DNA from: Burkholderia pseudomultivorans
GTDB taxonomy: Bacteria > Pseudomonadota > Gammaproteobacteria > Burkholderiales > Burkholderiaceae
Length of the DNA stretch: 64,000 nt
Direction of reading: 5' to 3'
NCBI RefSeq assembly: GCF_902499075.1
Contig: NZ_CABVPP010000002.1
Span: 124,001-188,000, forward strand
Below are positions 18,769 through 28,848 of this stretch, one piece after another; the stretch's first letter is position 1; each line of letters starts with the position of its first letter. Position numbers and translations under genes: made by a program. Below the pieces are notes generated by a model, which searched no databases, was not told the DNA's origin, and saw only the letters and a program-made list of their open reading frames with translations.

Positions 18769-19149
18769 GCTTGTCGGGAAGGCGCGGGAATATGCGCGAT
18801 GATCGCGCGATCGATCGCGAAGGCGATGCGGGTTGGCAGTCGTGCGATGCGCCGGGTGGAGGTGCGATTCACGAGGTGCGAAGCAACACGAGCCGGCGAC
18901 GACGAGCGGCCAATACCTCATCGACGCCGATCGTCAGGTTCTCCCCGTTGCGAAGACTCGCGATCGCTTCGGATAGCGACACATTGGTGCCGGCCGAAAC
19001 GATACGACCACACGAGCGCCCGAATGCAGTTCCGGGAATATCTTACGCAGTGCGATCTCAAGATCGGTTTGTCGGAAAGACGCGCCCGCGATCCTGCTTC
19101 GATACATAACGGCTGCGCGCCGACCTCGCCACGCGACCGCCTCCGGCAT
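18769..19149. other. Convergent intergenic spacer
   Basis: Between the puuD and ureidoglycolate lyase terminators. The open frames here have no recognisable motifs, lack ribosome sites and show no family resemblance; I see no gene. Confidence 0.4.
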
Positions 19150-19178
19150 AAAAAAACCCGCGCAAACTGCGCGGGTTT
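19150..19178 (-). terminator. Terminator of the ureide operon
   Basis: Stem AAACCCGCGC/GCGCGGGTTT with loop AAACT; on the minus strand it ends in a run of seven T. It lies 28 bp past the allA stop. Confidence 0.88.
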
Positions 19179-19206
19179 CGGCAAACCGATGCGTGACGCC
19201 GGCGAC

Positions 19207-19719
19207 TCAGGCCGTCAACGCATGCAGTGCTTCGTCGGTGAGCCACAGCGACGTCTGCAGATCCTGCTCGTTCAGGTTCAGCCCGTCGCCGCCGCGGTCG
19301 ACGACGATGAAGTCGCTGACCTCGCCGAGCGCGATCAGCGGGTGATGCCACACGCCCTTCGCATAGTTGACGCCCTGCCAGCCGCTCGTCACGAACGCGC
19401 GGATCTTCGTCTCGTCGAGATCGCCCGCAGGCGCGACGACGACGAGATACGGCCTGTCGTTCAGCGGCACGAACGCCTGGCTGCCGAGCGGGTGGCGCTC
19501 AAGCATCTTCACTTCGAACGGCAGCGTGCGCGGCTGGCCGCGGAACAGGTTGACGAGCGTGCGCCCGCCTGCCTCTTCGACATCGACCTTCGCGAGGTCG
19601 TGAAAGCGGATCGTCGTGCCGAGGTTGATCGGGATCTGCTTCGCGCCTTCGGTTTCGATCACGTCGCCGAACGGCGCGAACGCTTCCTTGGTCAGCGGTT
19701 CGATAACGAGCGTTTTCAT
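19207..19719 (-). CDS. allA: Ureidoglycolate lyase
   Basis: Cupin-fold enzyme splitting ureidoglycolate into glyoxylate and urea, the last ureide step here. 170 aa: [21 protein letters not shown] at the N terminus (family opening), [21 protein letters not shown] (metal-site His region), and [11 protein letters not shown] near the C terminus, all typical of AllA. Its ATG overlaps the TGA of alc by four bases (ATGA), so it is translationally coupled. Ends the minus-strand operon with a terminator. Confidence 0.94.
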   Translation of the reverse strand: MKTLVIEPLTKEAFAPFGDVIETEGAKQIPINLGTTIRFHDLAKVDVEEAGGRTLVNLFRGQPRTLPFEVKMLERHPLGSQAFVPLNDRPYLVVVAPAGDLDETKIRAFVTSGWQGVNYAKGVWHHPLIALGEVSDFIVVDRGGDGLNLNEQDLQTSLWLTDEALHALTA

Positions 19720-20729
19720 TTGTCGAGCGTCCCCCACAGGCGCAGGCGCGACACGCCGCCGTCCGGAATGATGTTCAGGCGCACGTGCGTGACCGGGCCG
19801 AGCGACGCGATTTCCTGTTCGAAGTAATGCTGCTTGTCCATCTGCAGCTTCTGCTCGCCGAGCAGCACGGGCCAGAACATCGACTGCGTGATCAGCGAGC
19901 TGTCGGTGCCGCCCGACACATACGCGGCCTGGATCGAGCAGCGGTCCGGGTAGTTGCCCTTGAAGAACGCCGTATCGACTTCGATCTTGCGGATCACGCC
20001 CGGCTGCGCGAGCGCGATGATCGCCCAGTCGTTGCCCGGCTCGCGGCGGCGGCGGGTTTCCCAGCCGTCGCCCATGTTCACGCCGCGGCCCGGCAGCAGC
20101 AGGTTCGACGCGACGCCGAAGTGCTGGTTGTTCGCCGCCACCACGTAACCGCCGTTCTCCATCGCCGCGAGATCGAACTGCTCGGTCGCGCTCGCGCCGG
20201 CCCAGTCGAGCTGCGGCTGGCCGTACACGCGCAGGCGCGCGATGCCGCCGTCCGGATAGATGTTCACGCGCAGGTGCGTGAACGCGCGCGCGTCGCTCGC
20301 CGCGACGTAGTGATGGCTGTTGCCCTGCAGCGTCGTCGACGGCACGATCTCGACCCACTCGGTCGAATGCGTCGGCGCGCCGTCGGGCACGTATGCGGCC
20401 TCGATCGACGCGGCCGGCGGGAAGTTGCCGGTGAAGTGGCTCGTATCGATGTCGAAGCCCTTGATCACGCCCGGGCGCGCGAGCTTGACGATGCACCAGT
20501 CATAGCCGGTCGTGCGCTTGCGGCGCGTTTCCCAGCCGTCCATCCACTTGCCGTGGTCGTCGTACTTGCCGGGGATGAAGACGGCCGGCTCGGGGTTCAG
20601 CATCCGCTCCTTCGGCGCGAAGAAATCGTCGCTGGCCTCGAGCGCCTGTGCACCGAGACGCGGGTCGGCGAGATTCACATAGCGCCGCGTGAAATCGGGT
20701 GCGTCGGGATCGAGAAGCGGAAGAGCCAT
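19716..20729 (-). CDS. alc: Allantoicase
   Basis: Hydrolyses allantoate to ureidoglycolate and urea. 337 aa built of two homologous jelly-roll repeats, visible as DGWETRRKR (about residue 65) and [12 protein letters not shown] (about residue 222), each with nearby [15 protein letters not shown] / [15 protein letters not shown] pairs. AAGGAAACATC precedes the ATG. Lies 66 bp after uraD and overlaps allA. Urea release implies that urease or urea carboxylase elsewhere completes nitrogen recovery. Confidence 0.95.
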   Translation of the reverse strand: MALPLLDPDAPDFTRRYVNLADPRLGAQALEASDDFFAPKERMLNPEPAVFIPGKYDDHGKWMDGWETRRKRTTGYDWCIVKLARPGVIKGFDIDTSHFTGNFPPAASIEAAYVPDGAPTHSTEWVEIVPSTTLQGNSHHYVAASDARAFTHLRVNIYPDGGIARLRVYGQPQLDWAGASATEQFDLAAMENGGYVVAANNQHFGVASNLLLPGRGVNMGDGWETRRRREPGNDWAIIALAQPGVIRKIEVDTAFFKGNYPDRCSIQAAYVSGGTDSSLITQSMFWPVLLGEQKLQMDKQHYFEQEIASLGPVTHVRLNIIPDGGVSRLRLWGTLDK

Positions 20730-20795
20730 GATGTTTCCTTGTCAGTATTGCGAAAAGGCCGCCGCAATGCGGCGGCCCGTATTACGTACGGCGTG

Positions 20796-21317
20796 TCAGG
20801 CGTCGATCAGGTCGTCGAGCCGGAAGCGCGCGATCCGGTAGATCTGGTCGAGGCTCGCGCGCAGTTCCTCGTCGCGCGAATGATTCACGCGCGACTCGAA
20901 GTTCGCGATGATGCCGTGCCGGTCGTAGCCGCGCACCGCGAGGATGAACGGGAAGCCGAACTTCTCGCGGTACGTGCGATTCAACGTCAGCAGCTTGTCG
21001 AATTCTTCCTGCGTGCACTGGTCGAGGCCCGCGCCGCTCTGCTCACGCGTCGACTCGGCCGTCAGCTCGCCGCGCACGGCGGCCTTGCCGGCCAGCTCCG
21101 GGTGGGCGTTGATCAGCGCGAGCTGGCGCGCCTCGCCGGCCGCTTCGACCGCGCCGGACATCGTCTTGTGCAACGCGCCGATGCTCGCGAACGGCCGCTC
21201 GCCCGCGGCGAGCTCGGCCACCCACGGCGAATGTTCGAAAATCCCCGACAGCGCCGCGACGAATGCGCTCGGCGCCATCGTGTTCAGTTGTTCCAACGTG
21301 TAACGCATCGCCTTCAT
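20796..21317 (-). CDS. uraD: OHCU decarboxylase
   Basis: Converts 2-oxo-4-hydroxy-4-carboxy-5-ureidoimidazoline to S-allantoin, after the HiuH step. 173 aa, all-helical family: LNTMAPSAFVAALSGIFEHSPWVAE at the start (HSPWVAE), AHPELAGKAA with the catalytic His region, and FGFPFILAVRG near the C terminus. The ATG at 21317 overlaps the puuE TGA (ATGA), which supports this start over the internal Met four codons on. Confidence 0.94.
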   Translation of the reverse strand: MKAMRYTLEQLNTMAPSAFVAALSGIFEHSPWVAELAAGERPFASIGALHKTMSGAVEAAGEARQLALINAHPELAGKAAVRGELTAESTREQSGAGLDQCTQEEFDKLLTLNRTYREKFGFPFILAVRGYDRHGIIANFESRVNHSRDEELRASLDQIYRIARFRLDDLIDA

Positions 21318-22267
21318 GCTTTCCCTTCGTTTCGATGATTGGGCTGATACGGATGATGTTCACGCCAGTGACGTGCGATATCGACACGGCGCGTCACCCA
21401 TACGCGATCGTGCTTCTCGATGTGATCGAGGAAACGCTGCAGCCCGCGGAAACGTCCCGGCCGGCCGAGCAGGCGGCAGTGCATGCCGATCGACAGCATC
21501 TTCGGCGCCTCGTCGCCTTCCGCGTACAGCACGTCGAACGCGTCGCGCAGGTAGTCGAAGAAGTGATCGCCGGTATTGAAGCCCTGCGGCGTCGCAAAGC
21601 GCATGTCGTTGGTGTCGAGCGTGTACGGGACGATCAGCTGCGGCGTGGTGCCGCCGCCCGTCACGCCGACGTCCATCCAGAACGGCAGGTCGTCGCCGTA
21701 GTTGTCGGAGTCGTACAGGAAGCCGCCGTATTCGGCGACCAGGCGGTGCGTATTGGGGCTGTCGCGACCGGTATACCAGCCGAGCGGGCGCACGCCCGTC
21801 ACGCGCTCGATCGCTTCCATCCCGAGCCGCATGTGCTCGGCCTCGAGCTCGGGCGCCATGCTCTGATAGTGGATCCAGCGCCAGCCGTGACACGCGATTT
21901 CATGGCCGAGCTCGACGAATGCGCGCGCAAGCTCCGGATGCCGCTCGATCGCCATGCCGACGCCGAACACCGTCAGCGGCAGCCCGCGCTTCTCGAATTC
22001 GCGCAGGATGCGCCACACGCCGGCGCGCGAACCATATTCGTAGATCGACTCCATGCTCATGTGGCGGTCCGGATACGCGGCCGCGCCGACGATCTCGGAC
22101 AGGAACTGCTCGGAGCCCGGATCGCCGTGCAGCACGCAGTTCTCGCCGCCCTCCTCGTAGTTCAGCACGAACTGCACGGCGACACGGGCGCGCCCCGGCC
22201 AGTTCGCCTGCACGGGATGGCGGCCGTAGCCGATCAGGTCGCGAGGGTAGTTGGAATCGTATGACAT
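21314..22267 (-). CDS. puuE: Allantoinase PuuE (polysaccharide-deacetylase fold)
   Basis: Metal-independent allantoinase hydrolysing allantoin to allantoate. 317 aa starting MSYDSNYPRDLIGYGRHP, the characteristic PuuE opening, then NYEEGGE, GVGMAIERHPELA, CHGWRWIHY and a C-terminal MHCRLLGRPGRF. This is the NodB-like family, not the amidohydrolase AllB. Coupled to uraD by an ATGA overlap although uraD acts one step earlier. A longer in-frame extension to 22393 is rejected because it lacks family similarity. Confidence 0.95.
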   Translation of the reverse strand: MSYDSNYPRDLIGYGRHPVQANWPGRARVAVQFVLNYEEGGENCVLHGDPGSEQFLSEIVGAAAYPDRHMSMESIYEYGSRAGVWRILREFEKRGLPLTVFGVGMAIERHPELARAFVELGHEIACHGWRWIHYQSMAPELEAEHMRLGMEAIERVTGVRPLGWYTGRDSPNTHRLVAEYGGFLYDSDNYGDDLPFWMDVGVTGGGTTPQLIVPYTLDTNDMRFATPQGFNTGDHFFDYLRDAFDVLYAEGDEAPKMLSIGMHCRLLGRPGRFRGLQRFLDHIEKHDRVWVTRRVDIARHWREHHPYQPNHRNEGKA

Positions 22268-22415
22268 GGTTCGATGTGCAACGAAAGCTTGCTGAAATAA
22301 TGGGTTCGCATCGCCCCGCGCAACGCCGGAAGCCGGCTGCGCGGGCCGATGCGACGACGGCCCAGTGTAGCGAAAACGCCCATACGCGCCCATACAGCGG
22401 CGCAGATAGTGCGTG

Positions 22416-23237
22416 TCAGACGACGTGTATGTGCGCTTGCGGCAAATCCGGGACCGGTTCCGCTGCGGCCGTTGCGCCTGGCGCGTCGGCGGGCGCCGCG
22501 TCGGCCGGCGGGCTGAAGCGTGCGAACTCGCCGTCGTAGCGCTTGGGCAGCGGCCGCGCGTAGTCGCCGCGCTTCGCGGTCGCCAGGCGCAGCGCGACGA
22601 GCGCCTCGGCCCACTTGACGGCCGCCGTGACGCCCTCGACCACCGGCGCGCCGATCTGCTGCTCGATCTCGCGCGCGAACTCGGCCATGCCGGCGCAGCC
22701 GAGCACGATCGCGTCCGCGCCGTCCTCGTCGAGCGCGCGCCGGCATTCGTCGACGATGATCCGCCTTGCGGCCGAGCCCGGCCGATCGAGTTCGAGCACC
22801 GCGACGTCGGTCGCGCGCACGTTACGGCAGAAGCGCTTCATCCCGTAGCGCTCCGCGAGATGCCATGCCATCCCGCAGGTGCGCGCCAGCGTCGTGACCA
22901 CCGAGAAGCCCGGTGCGAGCACGCTCGCGGCGTGCATCGCGGCCTCGGCGATCCCGATCACCGGCCCGCGCGCGAGTTCGCGCGCCGCGTACAGGCCCGG
23001 ATCGCCGAAACACGCGATCACGTATGCATCGAAGCCGTCGCGCTCGCCCTGCGCGATCTCGGCGAGCAGCCCGGGCGTCGCGAGCGCCTCGTCGTAATAC
23101 CCTTCGATCGACGGCGGCCCCATCGGCGGGCTCACGGCCGACACCGTCGTGCCGGCGGCCGCGACCTCGCGCGCGCAGCGGCCCATCGCGTCGGTCATCC
23201 GCTGCGTTGTATTCGGATTGATCAGCTTGATCTTCAT
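22416..23237 (-). CDS. Asp/Glu/hydantoin racemase family protein (probable allantoin racemase)
   Basis: Cofactor-independent two-cysteine racemase family. 273 aa: MKIKLINPNTTQRMTDAM at the N terminus, VIACFGDPGL (first catalytic Cys) and DAIVLGCAGMAEF (second catalytic Cys). Lies 10 bp after the NCS1 permease gene and upstream of puuE. Family members interconvert hydantoin or allantoin enantiomers; in this setting it would feed R-allantoin, formed spontaneously or imported, into the S-specific pathway. The tail after about residue 250 is Ala/Pro-rich and probably disordered. Confidence 0.85.
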   Translation of the reverse strand: MKIKLINPNTTQRMTDAMGRCAREVAAAGTTVSAVSPPMGPPSIEGYYDEALATPGLLAEIAQGERDGFDAYVIACFGDPGLYAARELARGPVIGIAEAAMHAASVLAPGFSVVTTLARTCGMAWHLAERYGMKRFCRNVRATDVAVLELDRPGSAARRIIVDECRRALDEDGADAIVLGCAGMAEFAREIEQQIGAPVVEGVTAAVKWAEALVALRLATAKRGDYARPLPKRYDGEFARFSPPADAAPADAPGATAAAEPVPDLPQAHIHVV

Positions 23238-23247
23238 CGCGCGCTCC

Positions 23248-24732
23248 TCAGGCCTTTGCGTTCGCGAACAGCCGGTAGAACCCGAAGCCGAGCGCCGCAC
23301 CGATGAACCACGAGAAGTTCGCGACGCCCTGCCAGCCCGGCATCATCACGCAGACGATCGCGATCAGCGCGGCCGGCAGCAGCGCGGCGAGCGCGCGGCG
23401 ATTGACGCCGCCCGTGTACCAGTACGCGCCCTGCTCGGACATCGTGTACAGGTCGTCGCGCACGAGCCGGCCGCGCTTGACGAGGTAGAAATCGGCGAGC
23501 AGCACGCCGTACAGCGGGCCGATGAACGCGCCGAGCACGTCGAGCGTGTAATGGATCACCGCCGGGTTGTTGAACAGGTTCCACGGCGTGATGAAGATCG
23601 ATGCGACGGCCGCGAGCATCCCGCCCGCGCGCCAGCTGATCAGCCGCGGCGCGACGTTCGAGAAGTCGAACGCAGGCGACACGAAGTTCGCGACGATGTT
23701 GATGCCGATGGTCGCGATCGTGAACGTCAGCGCGCCGAGGATCACCGCGGTCGGATGGTCGATGCGGCCGACCGTCTCGACCGGATCGGTGATCAGCTCG
23801 CCGAACACCGGCAGCGTCGCGGCCGTCGTGATCACCGTGACCAGCGAGAACGCGAGGAAGTTGACCGGCAGCCCCCAGAAGTTGCCGCGCTTCACGTCGC
23901 CGAACGTGCGGCAGTAGCGCGAGAAATCGCCGAAATTCAGCATCGGCCCGGAGAAATACGACACGACCAGCGACACGGCCGTGATCATCACCGGAATCAC
24001 CTCCGCGCCGTGATAGCGGACGCCGCCGAGATTGATGCCGATGTTGCGCCAACCCGCGCGCCACACCATGTAGCCGGCCAGGATGAACATCACGACGTAG
24101 ACGGCCGGGCCGGCGAAGTCGATGAACTTCTTGATCGTCTCCATCCCGTTCCAGAACACGAACGCCTGCAGCACCCACAACAGCATGAAGCCGGCCCAGC
24201 CGATCGCGGAAAGCCCGAGGAACCCGTAGCGATGCACATCCGCGTAAGGCATCCATTGCGGGAAGAATTTCAGCACGACGATCACGAGCGCGCTCGACGC
24301 GAGATAGGTCTGGATCCCGTACCACGCGATCGCGATCAGCCCGCGGATCACGGCCGGCACGTTTGCGCCGAGCACGCCGAAGGTCGCGCGGCACGCGACC
24401 GGGTACGGCACGCCGATCTGCTGGCTCGGCCGCGCGATCAGGTTGCACAGCAGGTTCACGATGCCGATCCCGACGATCAACGCGATCAGCACCTGCCAGC
24501 TCGTCAGCCCGAGCGCAAACAGGCTGCCCGCAAACACGTAGCCGCCGACGCTGTGCACGTCCGACATCCAGAACGCAAAGATGTTGTACGCACCCCATGT
24601 CTGATTTTTAAGGGGTGCCAAATCTTCGTTATACAGACGTTCGCTGTAACCGCCCGGCAGCGTCGGGCCGTCGCCCTCGCCGCCTTCCTCCGCCGGATAG
24701 GCGCTGTCGTGCGCCACACTGAACTGAGCCAT
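23248..24732 (-). CDS. NCS1 family nucleobase/allantoin/hydantoin:cation symporter
   Basis: Inner-membrane carrier of 494 aa with about 12 helices. NCS1 hallmarks: LYNEDLAP, QTWGAYNIFAFWMSDVHSVGGY (shown in part), PVACRATFGVLGANVPA, WNLFNNP and a LADFYLVKRG segment. AAGGAG stands 5 nt upstream of ATG 24732. Genetic linkage to racemase and allantoinase suggests allantoin, but uracil, cytosine, hydantoin and purines are transported by close relatives. The hydrophilic N terminus (about 40 aa) is longer than in PucI. Confidence 0.9.
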   Translation of the reverse strand: MAQFSVAHDSAYPAEEGGEGDGPTLPGGYSERLYNEDLAPLKNQTWGAYNIFAFWMSDVHSVGGYVFAGSLFALGLTSWQVLIALIVGIGIVNLLCNLIARPSQQIGVPYPVACRATFGVLGANVPAVIRGLIAIAWYGIQTYLASSALVIVVLKFFPQWMPYADVHRYGFLGLSAIGWAGFMLLWVLQAFVFWNGMETIKKFIDFAGPAVYVVMFILAGYMVWRAGWRNIGINLGGVRYHGAEVIPVMITAVSLVVSYFSGPMLNFGDFSRYCRTFGDVKRGNFWGLPVNFLAFSLVTVITTAATLPVFGELITDPVETVGRIDHPTAVILGALTFTIATIGINIVANFVSPAFDFSNVAPRLISWRAGGMLAAVASIFITPWNLFNNPAVIHYTLDVLGAFIGPLYGVLLADFYLVKRGRLVRDDLYTMSEQGAYWYTGGVNRRALAALLPAALIAIVCVMMPGWQGVANFSWFIGAALGFGFYRLFANAKA

Positions 24733-24881
24733 GACTTCTCCTTGACCGCGGCCGGACAGCCGCTCCACCGTCATCGACATCGCTCCGGATCGTCGTCCGG
24801 AGTCGGACCAGCGGCCCGCGGCATGCGCCGCGCGCCTGCATACGCTCGTTCCGTGGCGCGCGGCCGTATTCGCGTCGCCGC

Positions 24882-25586
24882 TCAGGCGCCGCCGAACACT
24901 TCGCGCAGATCGACCTGCCCTTGTGCGGGCCGGTCCAGCATCTTCAGTTCGACATGCTGCAGATGGTGCGCCATCAGCGTCACCGCCCGCTTCGCATCGG
25001 CCGCCTCCAGCGCGGCAAGAATCTCCGCGTGGTCGTCGCACGAGCACGGGCTGCGCCCGTGCGATTCGTACAGCGCCGACATCAGCGTCGAGCGCGCGAC
25101 GAGCCCTTCGAGGCACTCGCTGAGCGCCGCATTGCCCATCAGCTCGGCGAGCGCCGTATGGAACTCGCCCGACAGGCGAATCCACGCGGAGAAATCGCGC
25201 CGCTCGAACGCGCCGCGCTCCTTGTCGAGCAGCGCCGCCACGCCCTTCAGCCGCTTCGCGCCGGGCCCCGTCGCCAGCCGCTCCATCACCGCGAGCTCGA
25301 TGATCCGGCGCATCTCGAACACCTCATGCACGTCCTGCAGCGTCGGGCTCGCGACGAATGCGCCGCGGTTCGGCTCGAGATCGACCAGCTTGTCGGTCGC
25401 GAGCAGCGCGAGCGCCTGCCGGATCGTCCCGCGCTTCACGCCGAATACGTCGCAGAGCTGCGCCTCCGTCAGCTTCGCGCCGGGCGCGAGCCGATGCTCG
25501 AGGATCGCGGTGCGGATCCGCTCGGCGATCGCTTCGGGGCCGGGCGCGCCGGACGGACGGGAATCGGACTCGTTCATGATCTGCAT
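24882..25586 (-). CDS. GntR (FadR/FCD subfamily) regulator of the ureide genes
   Basis: Transcription factor of 234 aa. Winged HTH residues about 15-80 (AERIRTAILEHRLAPG, LCDVFGVKRGTIRQALALL, NRGAFVA) and an all-helical FCD ligand domain (residues about 85-220) with metal-site residues in SGEFHTALAEL and MAHHLQHVE. It heads the co-directional transporter-racemase-puuE-uraD-alc-allA run, so it likely senses a ureide or purine. Two operator-like palindromes lie just upstream, suggesting autoregulation. GAGGA precedes ATG 25586; ATG 25577 is an alternative. Confidence 0.9.
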   Translation of the reverse strand: MQIMNESDSRPSGAPGPEAIAERIRTAILEHRLAPGAKLTEAQLCDVFGVKRGTIRQALALLATDKLVDLEPNRGAFVASPTLQDVHEVFEMRRIIELAVMERLATGPGAKRLKGVAALLDKERGAFERRDFSAWIRLSGEFHTALAELMGNAALSECLEGLVARSTLMSALYESHGRSPCSCDDHAEILAALEAADAKRAVTLMAHHLQHVELKMLDRPAQGQVDLREVFGGA

Positions 25587-25621
25587 CGTGTAATGGTCCT
25601 CATCGTAGAACGGACATAATG

Positions 25622-25633
25622 ATTGTCAACAAT
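25622..25633. promoter_or_regulatory. Putative FCD-GntR operator 1
   Basis: Palindrome ATTGT-CA-ACAAT, 36 bp upstream of the GntR start. It fits the TNGTNNNACNA consensus known for FadR-subfamily regulators. Confidence 0.55.
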
Positions 25634-25763
25634 TTCTTCGCCTAACTGCGCACAATCCGCGGGCATCGCCCTGCTCCGTCGCGGTGCGTCATGCGCGAAA
25701 TCCATGCGCGACAAGCCTGTCTGGCCTGACAGAACGCCATCTCGTCGTATACCCTCCCGGCCG

Positions 25764-25777
25764 TTTTGTTGACAAAA
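25764..25777. promoter_or_regulatory. Putative FCD-GntR operator 2
   Basis: Palindrome TTTTGT-TG-ACAAAA, 131 bp further upstream than operator 1 and sharing its TTGT/ACAA core. Probably a second binding site in the same promoter region; the spacing would allow looping. Confidence 0.45.
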
Positions 25778-25852
25778 ATGGTGCAGGCATTGGCGATGGA
25801 CCACGTTTCGCCGACGAAAATTTCTGACCGTTAGTTGCATAGCCGCTTAAAG

Positions 25853-25880
25853 AAAAAGGCAGGATCCGACGATCCCGCCT
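25853..25880 (-). terminator. Terminator of ldcA
   Basis: On the minus strand AGGCGGGATC, loop GTCG, GATCCTGCCT, then TTTTTC. Ten-pair stem with one G-U. Begins 22 bp past the ldcA stop. Confidence 0.8.
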
Positions 25881-25901
25881 TTCGGTTGCGCGTGTCCGAC
25901 C

Positions 25902-26840
25902 TCAGCCCAGATGCGGATAATCCGACAGCGTCAGCCGGAAGCCGTGCGCATTCGCGACCAGCTGCGCCTGCGCGCCGAACGGCAGCGTCAGCAGGTCCGG
26001 CACATGGCCGAACTGCAGCCCCGTGACGACCGGAATGCCGATCACCGCGCGCACCTGCTCGATCATCGCCTGCATGTCGTAGCCGTTGTCGTACTCGAAC
26101 GTCCGCGCGCCGGTGAACTGGCCGAGCACCAGCGCCTGCTGGCGTGCAAGCAGCCCCGACAGGTGAAGCTGATAGATCATCCGTTCGATGCGGAACGGCT
26201 GTTCGTTGACGTCCTCGATGAACAGGATCCCGCCTTCGATAGCGGGCATGTACGGCGTGCCGACCAGCGACGCGAGGATCGCGAGATTGCCGCCCCACAG
26301 CGTGCCCGTCACGTTGACGGTCTGCACCTGCGGCGCTTCGGCGACGATCGTCGTGGTCGGCTGCGACAGCGTCCGCCAGAAGTGCTGCATCGTGAAGTCG
26401 CTCGGCGTTTCCGCGCCGAAATCGGCGGACAGCATCGGGCCGCCGAAGGTCTTGATGCGCGCCTTCGCGTACAGCGCAAGCTGGATCGCCGTGAAATCGC
26501 TGTGACCGACGAGCGCGATCGGCTGGTCGCGCAGCCGGCTTTCGAGCCCGCGATAGTCGAGGCCGTGCAGGATGCGCGCGGCGCCGTAGCCGCCGCGCAC
26601 CGCGAGCGCGATGTCCGGCAGCGGGCGGGCGGGATCGGCGAGACGGTTCAGGTCCCCCGCCCGCTCGCCGTCGGTGCCGCCGAAGCGCTGAAAGCGGCGC
26701 TGCGTCGCCTCGAGGTTCTCGATGCGATGCTGCGCGCTGCTCAGGCGTTCGAGCGCGCGATTGATCGCGTCAGGGTCGTGCGGATAGCCGGAGGGCGCCA
26801 GCAGGCGAATGGTATAGGACGCGGCGGGCTGGAAGGACAT
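25902..26840 (-). CDS. ldcA: Muramoyltetrapeptide (LD-) carboxypeptidase
   Basis: Cytoplasmic serine peptidase (family S66) that removes the terminal D-Ala from recycled murein tetrapeptides. About 312 aa. Family marks: APSGYPHDP at the start, RGGYGAARILHGLDY, GHSDFTAIQLAL with the nucleophile Ser, GILFIEDVNEQPFRIERM (Glu of the triad) and a late His in LQFGHVPDLLTLPFG. ATG 26840 is chosen; an in-frame TTG at 26864 adds eight residues. Lies 106 bp after tadA in the same direction. Confidence 0.93.
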   Translation of the reverse strand: MSFQPAASYTIRLLAPSGYPHDPDAINRALERLSSAQHRIENLEATQRRFQRFGGTDGERAGDLNRLADPARPLPDIALAVRGGYGAARILHGLDYRGLESRLRDQPIALVGHSDFTAIQLALYAKARIKTFGGPMLSADFGAETPSDFTMQHFWRTLSQPTTTIVAEAPQVQTVNVTGTLWGGNLAILASLVGTPYMPAIEGGILFIEDVNEQPFRIERMIYQLHLSGLLARQQALVLGQFTGARTFEYDNGYDMQAMIEQVRAVIGIPVVTGLQFGHVPDLLTLPFGAQAQLVANAHGFRLTLSDYPHLG

Positions 26841-26946
26841 GGCGGGAGGTGTCGGGATCGTCAAACCTGTTTAGAGGGTCCGAACCGCGTCCGGTTCACG
26901 AACCGGCATCGCGCCCGGCTCGCGGCGGCCGGACACGATGAAGGGG

Positions 26947-27926
<980 letters not shown>

Positions 27927-28175
27927 CGGTCAATCGAAACAATGCGGCAGCCGAATTCTAGCAGGGTGACGCGCGTATGACAGGCACTTCGAACGAATGC
28001 TCGATATGCGATTGACGGCACGCGCGCGCCGTGCTTGTGCGGCGTTGTTTCGGCCCTGTTTACGGGCGTGCCGGCTCGCGGCCGTGCATGATCGCCCCAT
28101 CGCCGCGCCGCCGATACCCGGCGCCGGCGATCGACGCAGCCGCGATTCGTGACGGCCGCGCCGTGATGTCGGCCG

Positions 28176-28445
28176 CTACTGGCCGCCGTACAACTGGTTG
28201 ATGCGCTCGAGCTCACCCGACTTCTGCGCGCGCAGGAGTTCGTTCCTGACCTGCGCGCGCGTGAGCGCGGTCGGACTGCCCGCCTGCGAACCTGCACCGG
28301 GCATGCTGCCCATCGACGTCGCACCGATCGCGGCATCGGACGGCGTCATCGACGACGCCGGCGCGCTCCCTTCCTGCGCGATGGCGGCCCCCGCCGCGCC
28401 CAGCACGCAGATCGCGGCCAGCGCCGCCTTGTAGATGGTCTTCAT
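28176..28445 (-). CDS. DUF4148 small secreted protein
   Basis: 89-aa periplasmic or secreted protein. Signal MKTIYKAALAAICVLGAAGA with cleavage near AIAQ-EG. The mature part is Ser/Met/Gly/Ala-rich and ends in LTRAQVRNELLRAQKSGELE, the DUF4148 motif abundant as paralogues in Burkholderia. No Cys. Function unknown; many paralogues are stress or biofilm regulated. GGTGCC precedes the ATG weakly. Confidence 0.75.
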   Translation of the reverse strand: MKTIYKAALAAICVLGAAGAAIAQEGSAPASSMTPSDAAIGATSMGSMPGAGSQAGSPTALTRAQVRNELLRAQKSGELERINQLYGGQ

Positions 28446-28848
28446 CGTGGCACCTCACATGAAGCTGTACTCCCCCAACGAAGCGGACGGCGCCGGCTTG
28501 CCGCCGTCCGCGCACTTCGACGCCCCGCCCGCATGCCGCGGAACCCGCCGCACGCGGCGTCGACCCTTCACGGCGATCTCCCATGTCGTCCCCGGACCGG
28601 CTCATCGCCATGCGCGACTTCGCGCTGCAGGCGCGTCGCGTTTCGACCGACAGGCTCGCGCATTCCGCCGCATTCGCGTTGCATCGGACGAATGCCGCGA
28701 ACCGGATGCAGCGCGCTGTCCGTCACGTCAATATGGCCGGAATGGAGCAATGATAGGAACCGCCTGCCGGTTTGACGCCCCCTTGAAAGGGGGCGATTTC
28801 GGTAGTTGTCATGCAGGGCGTCTAAGCTGAACGGACAGGAGTGCACGC
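28446..28848. other. Divergent intergenic region, DUF4148 / LuxR gene
   Basis: 403 bp. Mostly GC-rich with no supported ORF. The last 120 bp are lower in GC and contain AAAGGGGG-like runs before the LuxR ribosome site; presumably the promoters of both genes. No clear palindrome was seen. Confidence 0.3.

Noticed and set aside
18799-19140. Open frames in the spacer after puuD
   Set aside because: No conserved feature; enclosed by two intrinsic terminators.
24783-24802. Hairpin CTCCGGA/TCCGGAG upstream of the NCS1 gene
   Set aside because: No T-run and unlike the GntR palindromes; considered a chance GC-rich dyad.
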